DNA of 64,000 bases from Pseudoduganella namucuonensis. GTDB taxonomy: Bacteria > Pseudomonadota > Gammaproteobacteria > Burkholderiales > Burkholderiaceae_D. A program made the translations under genes and the position numbers. The stretch lies in assembly GCF_900116645.1 (NCBI RefSeq), contig NZ_FPBO01000039.1, forward strand, positions 1-64,000. The letters are read 5' to 3'. The first letter of the stretch is position 1, and each line of letters opens with the position of its first letter. The notes below the pieces were generated by a model, which saw nothing but the letters and a program-made list of their open reading frames with translations, was not told where the DNA came from and did not search any database. Below are positions 1 to 8,589 of this stretch, one piece after another.

Positions 1-1692
1 CAAGTCGCCGCGATCACCACCGCGTCGATGACCGCGCTGACCACCGACCAGATCGTCGCGCTGACCACCAACCAAGCCGCCGCCTTGAGCAGCGCCCAGG
101 TTGCAGGCCTGTCCACCAACGCCATCGTGGCGCTGCAAACGGACGACGTCGCGGCACTGAAGACCTCGGCCATCGCCGGCCTGTCGACCGCGCAAGCCAC
201 CGCGCTGACGTCCGACCAGCTGATCGCCCTGACCACGACCCAGGCCGCCACCCTGAGCAGCACCCAGGTGTCGACCCTGGCGACGGCCAGCCTGGCCGCG
301 ATGGAAACGGCGGACATCGCCTCGCTGAAGACCTCGGCGATCGCGGGCCTGTCGACCGGCCAGATGGCCGCGCTGACGACCGACCAGATCGGCGCGCTGA
401 AAACCGCGCAGATCGTGGCGCTGAGCACCAACGCGCTGGCCAACGGCCTGACCACCGACCAGGTGATCGCGCTGAGCACGCAGCAACTGGCGGCCCTGTC
501 GACCACGCAGATCACCAGCCTGTCGACGGCGCAACTGGTGGCGATGGAAACCGGCGACTTCGCGACGCTGAAAACCTCGCACATCGCCAGCCTGAAAACG
601 GCGCAGATCGCTTCGCTGACGACCGACCAGATCGTGGCGCTGACCACGATGCAGGTGGCCGCGCTGAGCAGCTCGCAGACCAACGCGCTGACGACCGACC
701 AGGCCGTGGCCCTGCAGACGGCCGACATCGTGGCCCTGAAAACGGCGGCCATCGCCGGCTTCTCGACCAACGCGATCGCCGCGCTGACGACCGACCAGAT
801 CCACGCGCTGACCACGGTGCAGATCCACGCGCTGACCACCGCGCAGCAGGACGCGCTGACGACCGACCAGATCGGCGCGCTGGTGAGCCTGACCCCGATC
901 GTGCTGGATCTGAACGGCGACGGCCAGATCAACACCCTCAGCCGTGAAAACGGCGTGGTGTTCGACCTGGCGGCGGACGGCAGCCCGGTGCAGACCGGCT
1001 GGACCACCGGCGGCGACGGCCTGCTGGCCCTGGACCGCAACGGCGACGGCGCCATCAACGACGGCTCCGAGCTGTTCGGTTCCGGCACCACGCTGGCCAA
1101 CGGCGCGAAAGCGGCCACCGGCTACGCGGCGATGGCCGAGCTGGACAGCAACGGCGACGGCGTGATCAACGGCGCGGACAGCAGCTTCGGCAAGCTCAGC
1201 GTCTGGGTCGACGGCAACGCCGACGGCGTCAGCCAGACCGGCGAGCTGAAGTCGATGGCCGACCTGCAGATCACCCAGCTGAACCTGGACGTGGTGGACG
1301 GCAGCGGCAGCAACAACGGCAACATCGTTGGCCTGCAATCGACTTACGGCACCGCCGACGGCGCGACCCACAAAGCGGCCGACGTGTGGTTCTCGGTCGG
1401 CCAGCCAGCCGACCTGCGCGGCAGCGTCAGCAGCCTGGTGTCGGCGATGTCCAGCTTCACCAGCGGTGCGGCGGGCGGCGGCAACGCGCCTAAACTGGAC
1501 GCCGGCGCGGCCCTGAACGGCGGCAACGTGGCGGCCAACGTGGCCGGCATGGCGGGCGCCCTGAGCCAGTTCGACAGCAACGGCAAGCCTCTGGGCAACG
1601 CCGAGGCGCTGGCGGCGACCGAGCAGAAACATCGCTTGAACGCGCTGTCGTCGTCCAGCAGCAACGGCTTCCTGGCCTCGCCCACGAAGTAA
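1..1692 (+). CDS. Octapeptide-repeat secreted protein, C-terminal part (5' end outside window)
   Basis: The frame is open from base 1, so the start lies upstream of the window. Residues up to about 295 are tandem octads of consensus [AG]-L-[ST]-T-x-Q-[IV]-x (24-bp period), about 37 copies in view. Every 7-10 octads an acidic octad (ETADIASL, QTDDVAAL) is followed by one beginning K-T. After the repeats comes a C-terminal module with EF-hand-like Asp/Asn/Gly loops (VLDLNGDG, LDRNGDGAIN, LDSNGDGVIN, DGNADGVSQ), of the type found at the end of RTX-like type I secretion substrates. It ends NGFLASPTK, close to the QGWLAMPDK end of the giant protein at 27066-36017. The exporter genes start 127 bases downstream, after a terminator. 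I infer a calcium-binding type I-secreted surface protein; the octad array itself matches no family I can name. Confidence 0.85.
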   Translation, partial: QVAAITTASMTALTTDQIVALTTNQAAALSSAQVAGLSTNAIVALQTDDVAALKTSAIAGLSTAQATALTSDQLIALTTTQAATLSSTQVSTLATASLAAMETADIASLKTSAIAGLSTGQMAALTTDQIGALKTAQIVALSTNALANGLTTDQVIALSTQQLAALSTTQITSLSTAQLVAMETGDFATLKTSHIASLKTAQIASLTTDQIVALTTMQVAALSSSQTNALTTDQAVALQTADIVALKTAAIAGFSTNAIAALTTDQIHALTTVQIHALTTAQQDALTTDQIGALVSLTPIVLDLNGDGQINTLSRENGVVFDLAADGSPVQTGWTTGGDGLLALDRNGDGAINDGSELFGSGTTLANGAKAATGYAAMAELDSNGDGVINGADSSFGKLSVWVDGNADGVSQTGELKSMADLQITQLNLDVVDGSGSNNGNIVGLQSTYGTADGATHKAADVWFSVGQPADLRGSVSSLVSAMSSFTSGAAGGGNAPKLDAGAALNGGNVAANVAGMAGALSQFDSNGKPLGNAEALAATEQKHRLNALSSSSSNGFLASPTK

Positions 1693-1732
1693 TCCGCACA
1701 GCGGGCGCGCATAGCGCCCGCCCCGGCAAAGC

Positions 1733-1767
1733 AAAAGCGGCAAGACATCCTGTCTTGCCGCTTTTTT
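1733..1767 (+). terminator. Intrinsic terminator after the repeat protein
   Basis: A perfect 15-bp stem (1733-1747 with 1751-1765) with a 3-base loop ends in a run of six T. It lies 41 bases after the stop codon of the repeat protein, and separates it from the secretion genes. A second short GC hairpin (1701-1721) precedes it. Confidence 0.9.
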
Positions 1768-1818
1768 CTTGGCTTTAAAAAAGCGCCTCCGGGCGCGAGC
1801 GTACGGTAGAATCTTTGA

Positions 1819-3963
1819 ATGCGAGATAAATTTCCCCACACCGCGATCCAATGCCTGACCGCGATCGCGCAGCACCACGGCTTGCAGATAAACCCCGAAC
1901 GACTGATCGACGACTATGCGCTGGGCGCGGAAGAGCCCGGCAACGGCGTGCTGCTGCGCATCGCGTCCGATATCGGCTTGAAAGCCAAGGCGACCAAACT
2001 CGGCTGGGAGGCGCTGCAGCAGCAGGGCGGCGTGTTCCCGCTGATGGCGCGCTTGAACGATGGCAACATGATCATCGTGGTCGGCGCCCAGGACGACGCG
2101 CACGGCGGCAAGCTGGCGGTGCTCAACCCGGTGGCCGACAACGCCCAGGTGGTGCTGGTCGAGCGCGCCGCGTTCGAGCAGCGCTGGAGCGGCGAGGTGC
2201 TGTTCCTCAAGCGCGAGCACAAGCTGAGCGACCCCAACCAGCCGTTCGGCCTGCGCTGGTTCATTCCGGAAATCCTGAAGCAGAAGGCGGCCTTCCGCGA
2301 CATCTTCATCGCCGCGCTGGCCATGCACTTCCTGACGCTGGCCTCGCCCGTGTTCTTCCAGCTGGTGATCGACAAGGTGCTGACGCACCAGAGCGTGACC
2401 ACCTTGTGGGTGCTGGCCGCCGGCATCGTCATCGCGCTGATCTTCGACGCCGCCTTCGGCTACCTGCGCCAGGTGCTGATCCTGGCCGCCTCCAACAAGA
2501 TCGACATGCGGCTCACGCGCCGCACCTTCAGCCACCTGCTGTCGCTGCCGATCGACTTCTTCGAGACCACCAGCGCCGGCGTCGTCACGCGCCACATGCA
2601 GCAGCTGGAGAAGATCCGCAACTTCCTCACCGGCCGCCTGTTCTTCACCGGCCTGGACCTGATCGCGCTGCTGGTGTTCCTGCCCATCCTGTTCGCCTAC
2701 TCGTTCAAGCTGGCGCTGGTGGTGCTGCTGTTCACGGCGCTGATCGGCGCCATCGTCATGGCCATGGTGCCGGCCTACCAGCGCCGCCTGAACGCGCTGT
2801 ACGCGGCCGAGGGCCAGCGCCAGGCCATGCTGGTGGAAACCATCCACGGCATGCGCACGGTGAAGGCGCTGGCGATCGAGCCGAGCCAGCGCCGCATCTG
2901 GGACCAGCGCTCGGCCGAGGCCATCACCATGCACTTCCGCGTCGGCCAGATCTCCATCACCGGCAACGCCATCACCGACTTCCTGGGCAAGCTGATGCCG
3001 GTCACCATCATCGTGCTGGGCGCGCAGGAGGTGTTCGACAACGCGCTGTCGGTCGGCGCGCTGATCGCCTTCCAGATGCTGTCGAGCCGCGTCACCCAGC
3101 CGCTGATCTCGGTGGTCGGCCTGGTCAACGAATACCAGGAGACCGCGCTGTCGGTGAAGATGCTGGGCGAGGTGATGAACCGCGCCCCCGAGGGCCGCGC
3201 CGGTGCCGGCGGCCTGCGTCCCGTGCTGAACGGCGAAATCAAGTTCGAGGACGTGACCTTCCGCTACCCGGGCAGCACCGTGTCCGCGCTGGACCGCACC
3301 AACTTCACCATCACCCCCGGCACCGTGGTCGGCATCGTCGGCCGCAGCGGCTCCGGCAAGACCACGCTGACCAAGGTGGTGCAGGGCCTGTACGGCGTGC
3401 AGGAGGGCATCATCCGCTTCGACGGCATCGACGCGCGCGAGATCGAGCTGTCGCACCTGCGGCGCCAGATCGGCGTCGTGCTGCAGGAAAACTTCCTGTT
3501 CCGCGGCACCGTGCGCGAGAACCTGATCGTCACCAAGCCGGACGCCACCTTCGAGGAGATCGCCGAGGCCACGGCGGCCGCCGGCGCCGACGAGTTCATC
3601 GAGCGCCTGCCGATGGGCTATGACACCTTGCTGGAGGAAAACGCCTCCAACCTGTCCGGCGGCCAGAAGCAGCGGCTGTCGATCGCGCGCTCGCTGCTGG
3701 CCAAGCCGCGTATCCTGATCCTCGACGAGGCCGCCTCGGCGCTGGACCCGGAAAGCGAAGCCATCTTTATCAACAACCTGTCGCGCATCGCGGTCGGCCG
3801 CACGGTGATCATGATCTCGCACCGCCTGTCGACCCTGGTCAACGCCGACGCCATCCTGGTCATGCAGCGCGGCCGCCTGGTCGACGCCGGCCGCCACGAA
3901 GAACTGCTTACCCGAAGCGACACCTACCAGCATCTATGGAACCAGCAAACAAGCCATCTGTAA
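1819..3963 (+). CDS. Type I secretion ABC transporter (HlyB/LapB-like)
   Basis: A 714-residue inner-membrane exporter ATPase that would energise one-step export of unfolded substrates, probably the adjacent repeat proteins. Residues about 1-130 are a C39-peptidase-like domain. The motif QCLTAIAQHHG aligns with the second Cys of the usual DCGxxC signature and the catalytic Cys is missing, so it is probably a non-cleaving substrate-recognition domain as in HlyB. Residues about 150-440 carry the transmembrane segments. The nucleotide-binding domain has Walker A GRSGSGKTT (near 508), signature LSGGQKQR, Walker B ILILDEAAS and H-loop SHRL. The length is typical of HlyB. The adaptor gene overlaps its 3' end by 28 bases, so the two are co-transcribed. 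No TolC-type outer membrane gene is in view. Confidence 0.93.
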   Translation: MRDKFPHTAIQCLTAIAQHHGLQINPERLIDDYALGAEEPGNGVLLRIASDIGLKAKATKLGWEALQQQGGVFPLMARLNDGNMIIVVGAQDDAHGGKLAVLNPVADNAQVVLVERAAFEQRWSGEVLFLKREHKLSDPNQPFGLRWFIPEILKQKAAFRDIFIAALAMHFLTLASPVFFQLVIDKVLTHQSVTTLWVLAAGIVIALIFDAAFGYLRQVLILAASNKIDMRLTRRTFSHLLSLPIDFFETTSAGVVTRHMQQLEKIRNFLTGRLFFTGLDLIALLVFLPILFAYSFKLALVVLLFTALIGAIVMAMVPAYQRRLNALYAAEGQRQAMLVETIHGMRTVKALAIEPSQRRIWDQRSAEAITMHFRVGQISITGNAITDFLGKLMPVTIIVLGAQEVFDNALSVGALIAFQMLSSRVTQPLISVVGLVNEYQETALSVKMLGEVMNRAPEGRAGAGGLRPVLNGEIKFEDVTFRYPGSTVSALDRTNFTITPGTVVGIVGRSGSGKTTLTKVVQGLYGVQEGIIRFDGIDAREIELSHLRRQIGVVLQENFLFRGTVRENLIVTKPDATFEEIAEATAAAGADEFIERLPMGYDTLLEENASNLSGGQKQRLSIARSLLAKPRILILDEAASALDPESEAIFINNLSRIAVGRTVIMISHRLSTLVNADAILVMQRGRLVDAGRHEELLTRSDTYQHLWNQQTSHL

Positions 3964-5297
3964 GCAAGCGCCCCGGCAAGGACCAGACCGAGATCGATTT
4001 CCTGCCCGACGCGGACGCCATCGAGCGCAATCCGCTGCCGCGCTACGTGCGCCTCACGCTGCACGTGCTGATCGGCGCCTTCGTCGCCTTCATCCTGTGG
4101 GCCAACTTCTCGCAGGTCGAGCAGGTGGTGACGGCGCACGGCAAGCTGGTCAATCCGCTGCCCAACATCGTGGTGCAACCGCTGGAAACGTCCATCGTGC
4201 AGCGCATCGAGGTGCGCGCCGGGCAGGTCGTCAAGAAGGGGCAGGTGCTGGCCACGCTGGACCCGACCTTCACCCAGGCCGACGAGGCGCAGCTGCGCAA
4301 CCGCGTGCGCAGCCTCGACACGCAGACCGAGAGCCTGCGGGCCGAGCTGTCCGGCAAGCCGGTGCCGGCGCGCGCCGCCAGCGACGCCGACCAGCTGCTG
4401 CAAGCCCAGCTGTCGAGCGAGCGCCAGGCCAACTACGAGGCGCAGAAGCGCCGCATGGACGAGAACATCGAGCGCCTCAAGGCCAGCATGGAAACGAGCA
4501 AGCGCGACCAGGCGGTGCTGGCGCAGCGCGTGAAATCGCTGGCCGAGATCGAATCGATGCAGGAGCGCCTGATGGCGGAGAACTTCGGCGCCAAGATGCA
4601 CCTGCTGGAGGCGCGCGACCGCCGCCTGGAGGTCGAGCGTTCGATGGTGATGGGCCGCAACAAGGACATCGAGCTGCAGCGCGAGCTGGCCGCCGCCGAG
4701 GCCGAGCGCTCCGCCTTCAACAAGAGCTGGCGCCAGAAGACCATGGAAGACCTGCTGGCGGCTTCCCGCGAGCGCGACAGCATGGGCGAGCAGCTGGCCA
4801 AGGCCGACAAGCGCTACAAGCTGATCCAGCTGACGGCGCCGGCCGACGCGGTGGTGCTGGAAGTGGCCAAGCTGTCGCAGGGCTCCATCGTGCGCGAGGC
4901 GGAAACGTTGTTCACCCTGGTGCCGCTGGGCGGCAGCATGGAGGTCGAGGCGCAGATCGACTCGGCCGACATCGGCTACATCAAGCAGGGCGACCCGGTG
5001 CACGTGAAGGTGGACGCCTTCCCCTACCAGAAGCACGGCTTGCTGGACGGAAAACTGCGCGTGGTCAGCCAGGACGCCTTCAAGCGCGAGCAGGTGGCGC
5101 CGGGCATGGGCACGGACGCCTATTACCTGGGACGGGTCGACATCGGCAAGGGCGAGTTGCGCCAGATGGACGCGGGCAAGCGCTTGCTGCCCGGCATGAC
5201 GGTGACGGCCGAGATCGTGGTCGGCAAGCGCTCGGTGATGTCCTACCTGCTGTGGCCGCTCACCAAGGCCATGGATGAATCGATCCGCGAGCCTTGA
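3936..5297 (+). CDS. Type I secretion membrane fusion protein (HlyD family)
   Basis: A 453-residue periplasmic adaptor linking the ABC exporter to an outer-membrane channel. There is a short cytoplasmic N-terminus, one transmembrane helix at about 30-50 (LHVLIGAFVAFILW), a biotinyl-lipoyl-like half motif (IVQRIEVRAGQVVKKGQVLA), and a long coiled-coil region at about 120-300 rich in Glu, Arg, Gln and Ala. The C-terminal beta-barrel has the family ending GMTVTAEIVVGKRSVMSYLL. The start codon lies inside the end of the ABC gene (28-base overlap), which indicates translational coupling. A strong palindrome follows within 20 bases and may end the transcript. Confidence 0.93.
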   Translation: MEPANKPSVSKRPGKDQTEIDFLPDADAIERNPLPRYVRLTLHVLIGAFVAFILWANFSQVEQVVTAHGKLVNPLPNIVVQPLETSIVQRIEVRAGQVVKKGQVLATLDPTFTQADEAQLRNRVRSLDTQTESLRAELSGKPVPARAASDADQLLQAQLSSERQANYEAQKRRMDENIERLKASMETSKRDQAVLAQRVKSLAEIESMQERLMAENFGAKMHLLEARDRRLEVERSMVMGRNKDIELQRELAAAEAERSAFNKSWRQKTMEDLLAASRERDSMGEQLAKADKRYKLIQLTAPADAVVLEVAKLSQGSIVREAETLFTLVPLGGSMEVEAQIDSADIGYIKQGDPVHVKVDAFPYQKHGLLDGKLRVVSQDAFKREQVAPGMGTDAYYLGRVDIGKGELRQMDAGKRLLPGMTVTAEIVVGKRSVMSYLLWPLTKAMDESIREP

Positions 5298-5312
5298 TGA
5301 GTGACCTCCCGC

Positions 5313-5384
5313 GTAGGGCGGACTCTTAGTCCGCCGCACGCATGCAGGCCCGCACGCATCCGGCGGACTAAGAGTCCGCCCTAC
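5313..5384. repeat. Palindromic repeat between convergent genes
   Basis: Two 24-base arms (5313-5336 and 5361-5384) are perfect inverted copies separated by 24 bases. Each arm is itself a hairpin, gcggact-ctt-agtccgc. It lies between the HlyD-like gene and a gene on the opposite strand, so it could serve as a bidirectional terminator. It looks like a dispersed REP/BIME-type element, though only this copy is visible in the window. Confidence 0.8.
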
Positions 5385-5399
5385 GGGGGAAGCTGGTGT

Positions 5400-6707
5400 T
5401 TAGATGACGGTGTTGACGATCCTCAGCACTTCCGGCAGGTAGAGGTCGGGTTCGCGCAGCAGGGTGAAGCGGCGCGTGCCGATGATTTCCAGGAAGCTCT
5501 TGCCGCTCAGCCAATCCGCCGAGGCCACCTGGTCCAGCGCGAAGCGGTGGCGCGGCCGCGCCGTGTTGAACTCCTCCACCTGGCGGGCGCGCTTGCTCAG
5601 CAGGTCGATCTCGAAGCGCAGCGGCGCGCCCTGGTATTCCAGCTGGAACTGCAGCACGTTGTCGTGCGTTTCGTCCACCTGTTCCAAACGCTTGTTCAGC
5701 AGGGCCACGAAGGCGTCCAGGTCCACCGCGCGGAAGTCGCCCTGCACCGTCTTTTGCGGACGCGCGCTGAGGAATTCATGGGCCGCGTCGCGGTAGGACG
5801 CGGCGTCGTAGGCGTGGCTGATATCCACCTTGAGCGGGCCGTCCGGGCCGTCGGGCTTGCCGCAGAAGTCGCCGGCCAGCATCGGCAGCACCACGTTGCC
5901 GAGGTCGGGCCGCTTCGCGTGGGCGTAATTGGCCAGCTCGATCGGCGTGCGCACCGACATGTTGATGGTCGAGCGGGCGTTGCCGTCGTCGATCAGCAGG
6001 TTGGCGCCGAAGGGGATCGCGACCCGCGGCTTGAGCACGTCGACCATGGCCAGGAAGTCGTCCATGTAGTGGTTGACCAGGCGGTCGCTCTCGGCGTCCT
6101 TCTCGTGCAGGCGCTCGTCCGGGTATTCCATCAGGAACGGGTACCAGTGGATGTAGGCGTAGGGGATGCAGGCGACGTCGATGCGCGGATTGACGCGCGG
6201 GAATTTCGCCATCGATTCCGGCTTCAGGTAGTTGTCGTTGCCGTGGTACACGCACAGCTCTTTCGTGTACGCGATCACCGACGAGTCGATGCCGTTCGAC
6301 TCGTGGTTGACGCCGTACATGAAGACGCCGTCCATCACTTCGGTCACGGTCTCGGGCGGAATCACGGTGATCTCGCGCCCAAGCTTGCCGGCGATGTCGG
6401 CCTCGAACGAGGGACGCTGGCCGACAATGATGATCTTCACCTCCGGCCGCAGGCCCTTCAGGAACTTGAGGTCGTAGTGGTCCTGGTGGATGTGGGAGAC
6501 CAGCACCGCGTCCACGTCGTACAGGCTGTCGTGGTCGACCTGGGGCGGGAAGAACACCCAGGCGTCGTCGTAGGGTTGCGACTCGACGATGGGATCGAAC
6601 AGGATCTTCTTGCCATTCAAGACCGCCATGATGGCGGCATGGCCCAGGTAGAACACGCCGTTGGTGTCGCCGTATTGATCCAGGAAACGCTTCAACTGTT
6701 GACTCAT
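5400..6707 (-). CDS. Metallo-beta-lactamase-fold hydrolase (UlaG-like)
   Basis: A 435-residue MBL-fold protein. The metal motif SHIHQDHYD (HxHxDH) is at about residues 72-80, after a strand (DAVLVSHI) typical of the fold. An upstream motif, [20 protein letters not shown], resembles the UlaG-like branch (lactonases and related hydrolases). The second half carries further His and Asp residues ([21 protein letters not shown]) and an extra C-terminal region of about 130 residues. No signal peptide is seen. It stands alone, convergent with the secretion operon. The substrate is unknown. Confidence 0.8.
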   Translation of the reverse strand: MSQQLKRFLDQYGDTNGVFYLGHAAIMAVLNGKKILFDPIVESQPYDDAWVFFPPQVDHDSLYDVDAVLVSHIHQDHYDLKFLKGLRPEVKIIIVGQRPSFEADIAGKLGREITVIPPETVTEVMDGVFMYGVNHESNGIDSSVIAYTKELCVYHGNDNYLKPESMAKFPRVNPRIDVACIPYAYIHWYPFLMEYPDERLHEKDAESDRLVNHYMDDFLAMVDVLKPRVAIPFGANLLIDDGNARSTINMSVRTPIELANYAHAKRPDLGNVVLPMLAGDFCGKPDGPDGPLKVDISHAYDAASYRDAAHEFLSARPQKTVQGDFRAVDLDAFVALLNKRLEQVDETHDNVLQFQLEYQGAPLRFEIDLLSKRARQVEEFNTARPRHRFALDQVASADWLSGKSFLEIIGTRRFTLLREPDLYLPEVLRIVNTVI

Positions 6708-6855
6708 AGAATATAGCCGTGAATGGTGGAGGGAATGTCGTTGCCATTATGAGCTTTTTCCGCCGCAATCCAAAGGACAAGCACAAGGGAAAATCCCCCT
6801 CTGCCGCCAAGCGTGGGCAATTTCGCACAGTGCCGCTTTGGGTTATGATCGCGGC

Positions 6856-7377
6856 ATGCCATTTCGGCCTGATTGCAGAGAAAGCGAGTCCCTCTTGACG
6901 CAGCGACCCTTCCGGATACTGGGCATCCAGCAAATCGCCATCGGCGGCGCCTCGCGCGATCCGCTGCGGCGCCTGTGGGTGGACATGCTGGGCCTGCGCC
7001 TGGCGGGCGAGTTCCGCAGCGAGCGGGAGAACGTGGAGGAGGACATCGCCGTGCTGGGCGAGGGCCCGCACCAGGTGGAGGTGGACCTGATGCAACCCAT
7101 CGATCCCGCGCGCAGCCCGCGCGTGGACCAGCCCGCGCTGAACCATGTCGGCCTGTGGGTGGACGACCTGCCGGTGGCGGTCGCGTGGCTGCAGGCGCAG
7201 GGCGTGCGGATGGCGCCGGGCGGCATCCGCAAGGGCGCGTCGGGGCACGACATCACCTTCCTGCACCCCAAGGCCAGCGAAGAGTTCCCCATCGCCGGCG
7301 CCGGCGTGCTGATCGAGCTGGTGCAAGCCCCGCCGGACGTCATCGCCGCGCTGGGCGGCGGAACCACCCCCGCCTGA
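6856..7377 (+). CDS. VOC-family protein, probable methylmalonyl-CoA epimerase
   Basis: About 173 residues with two beta-alpha-beta-beta-beta modules. The second half carries methylmalonyl-CoA epimerase-like motifs: [11 protein letters not shown] with a metal-ligand-type His, FLHPKA, and [10 protein letters not shown] with the metal-ligand Glu. The first ligand position, normally His in LDHIGIAV, is Gln here (IQQIAIG). Epimerase converts (2S)- to (2R)-methylmalonyl-CoA for the mutase, and meaB and the mutase lie next door on the other strand, which supports the call. The start is uncertain. I used ATG 6856, but a -10-like TTATGAT at 6843 would put the transcript start close to it, so the TTG at 6895 is also possible. 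Another glyoxalase-family activity cannot be excluded. Confidence 0.65.
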   Translation: MPFRPDCRESESLLTQRPFRILGIQQIAIGGASRDPLRRLWVDMLGLRLAGEFRSERENVEEDIAVLGEGPHQVEVDLMQPIDPARSPRVDQPALNHVGLWVDDLPVAVAWLQAQGVRMAPGGIRKGASGHDITFLHPKASEEFPIAGAGVLIELVQAPPDVIAALGGGTTPA

Positions 7378-7390
7378 CCCGATTACTTTC

Positions 7391-7433
7391 CGTCCCGAAG
7401 CGGCGTCAGCGGGACGTTGGGGTCTGACCCCAA
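7391..7433. repeat. Palindromic element between convergent genes
   Basis: Two hairpins in a row: cgtcccg (7391-7397) with cgggacg (7410-7416), then ttgggg-tctga-ccccaa (7417-7433). The second has the ggggtctgacccc core related to the GGGGACAGACCC elements seen elsewhere in the window. It lies between the convergent epimerase-like gene and meaB, and could act as a terminator. Confidence 0.6.
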
Positions 7434-7473
7434 AGCGGCGCCGACAGTAAAACGGGGGGCGGCGCGCATGCCG

Positions 7474-8589
7474 TCAGCGGTGGTAGACGTCCAGCAGCAG
7501 GCTGGCGGCGGCGGCGGGGCTCAGTGTTCCGGCCGCGACTCGCGCTTGTAGCTCCGGCAACGCCAGCGCCACCTCGGCGTGCGCGTGGAAGCGTTCCCGC
7601 AAGCCATGCTCCACCAGCCGCCCCATCCATTCCAGCGCCTGCCTTTGCCGCCGCGCCTCGAACTCGCTTGCATCCCGCATGGCGCGACGGTGACGCTGTA
7701 TCGTTTCCCACACCTCGGCGATGCCGTCGCCGCTGGCGGCGCTGCATTGCAGGACCGCCACCTCCCAGTGCGGCGACGCGTGGCGCAGCATGTGCAAGGC
7801 CGCGCGCATTTGCCCGCAGGCCACGTCGGCGGCGCGCTGGTCGAGGTCGGCCTTGTTGTAGACCACCAGCTCGGCCAGCTCCAGTATGCCTTTCTTGATG
7901 CCTTGCAATTCGTCGCCCGCGTTCGGCAGTTGCAGCAGCACGAACACGTCCGTCATGCCGGCGACCGCGCTTTCGCTCTGGCCCACGCCCACGGTTTCCA
8001 CGATCACCACGTCGTAGCCGGCCGCCTCGCAGGCCAGCAGCGCCTCGCGCGTCTGGTGGCCGACGCCGCCCAGGGCGCCGCGCGCGGGGGAGGGGCGGAT
8101 GAAGGCGGCGGCCTGCTGGGACAGGGTTTCCATGCGGGTCTTGTCGCCCAGCAGCGAGCCGCCCGTGACGGCGGACGAGGGATCGACCGCCAGCACCGCC
8201 ACCGTCAGCCCCTGCCGGACCAGGTGCATGCCGAACGCCTCGATGAAAGTGGATTTGCCGACCCCTGGCACGCCGCTGATGCCGATGCGCAATGCGCCGC
8301 CGGCGTGGGGCGCCAGCGCGTCCAGCAGCGCCTGAGCGCGGGCGCGGTGGGCGGGCAGGGCGGATTCGATCAGGGTGATGGTCTTGGCCAGCGCGCGGCG
8401 CTGGCGCGCCAGCACGCCCGCCGCCAGCGCCGCGTCCTCGGGCGTTAAACCAGGGGACAGTCCCTTCGGGATCGGAGGTAGCCCCACTGGGGCTCCCTCC
8501 CCCTCCGCGCCAAACGCCGTCGCAGTGGCATGGGGCTGGGAACGCGGGTCTGTCCCCGGTGGACGCGGCGCTGGTCCCTCGTGGCTCAT
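7474..8589 (-). CDS. meaB: Methylmalonyl-CoA mutase-associated GTPase MeaB
   Basis: A 371-residue G3E-type GTPase chaperone that guards and reloads the B12 cofactor of methylmalonyl-CoA mutase. Homology to MeaB/ArgK begins near residue 47 ([20 protein letters not shown]). It continues with the P-loop [10 protein letters not shown] (near 105), [18 protein letters not shown] and the guanine-specificity motif VYNKADLD. The ATG overlaps the mutase stop codon as ATGA, so it is translationally coupled to the gene it serves. Residues about 10-46 (Gly/Pro-rich) are encoded by a palindromic repeat (8453-8557) and have no counterpart in usual MeaB proteins. No in-frame ATG lies after the insertion, so the extension is probably translated. 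Confidence 0.93.
   Translation of the reverse strand: MSHEGPAPRPPGTDPRSQPHATATAFGAEGEGAPVGLPPIPKGLSPGLTPEDAALAAGVLARQRRALAKTITLIESALPAHRARAQALLDALAPHAGGALRIGISGVPGVGKSTFIEAFGMHLVRQGLTVAVLAVDPSSAVTGGSLLGDKTRMETLSQQAAAFIRPSPARGALGGVGHQTREALLACEAAGYDVVIVETVGVGQSESAVAGMTDVFVLLQLPNAGDELQGIKKGILELAELVVYNKADLDQRAADVACGQMRAALHMLRHASPHWEVAVLQCSAASGDGIAEVWETIQRHRRAMRDASEFEARRQRQALEWMGRLVEHGLRERFHAHAEVALALPELQARVAAGTLSPAAAASLLLDVYHR
8453..8557. repeat. GGGGACAG..CTGTCCCC repeat inserted in the meaB 5' end
   Basis: ggggacag at 8453-8460 and gggtctgtcccc at 8546-8557 bracket about 85 bases of less symmetric sequence. This is the same end-to-end design as the intergenic element at 19976-20041 and the compact one at 57489-57515. 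Here the element is read in frame as part of MeaB. Confidence 0.65.

Noticed and set aside
1819-2210. Active C39 bacteriocin-exporter peptidase
   Set aside because: The domain is present but the catalytic Cys position of the DCG motif is not Cys, as in HlyB-type exporters that do not cleave a leader.
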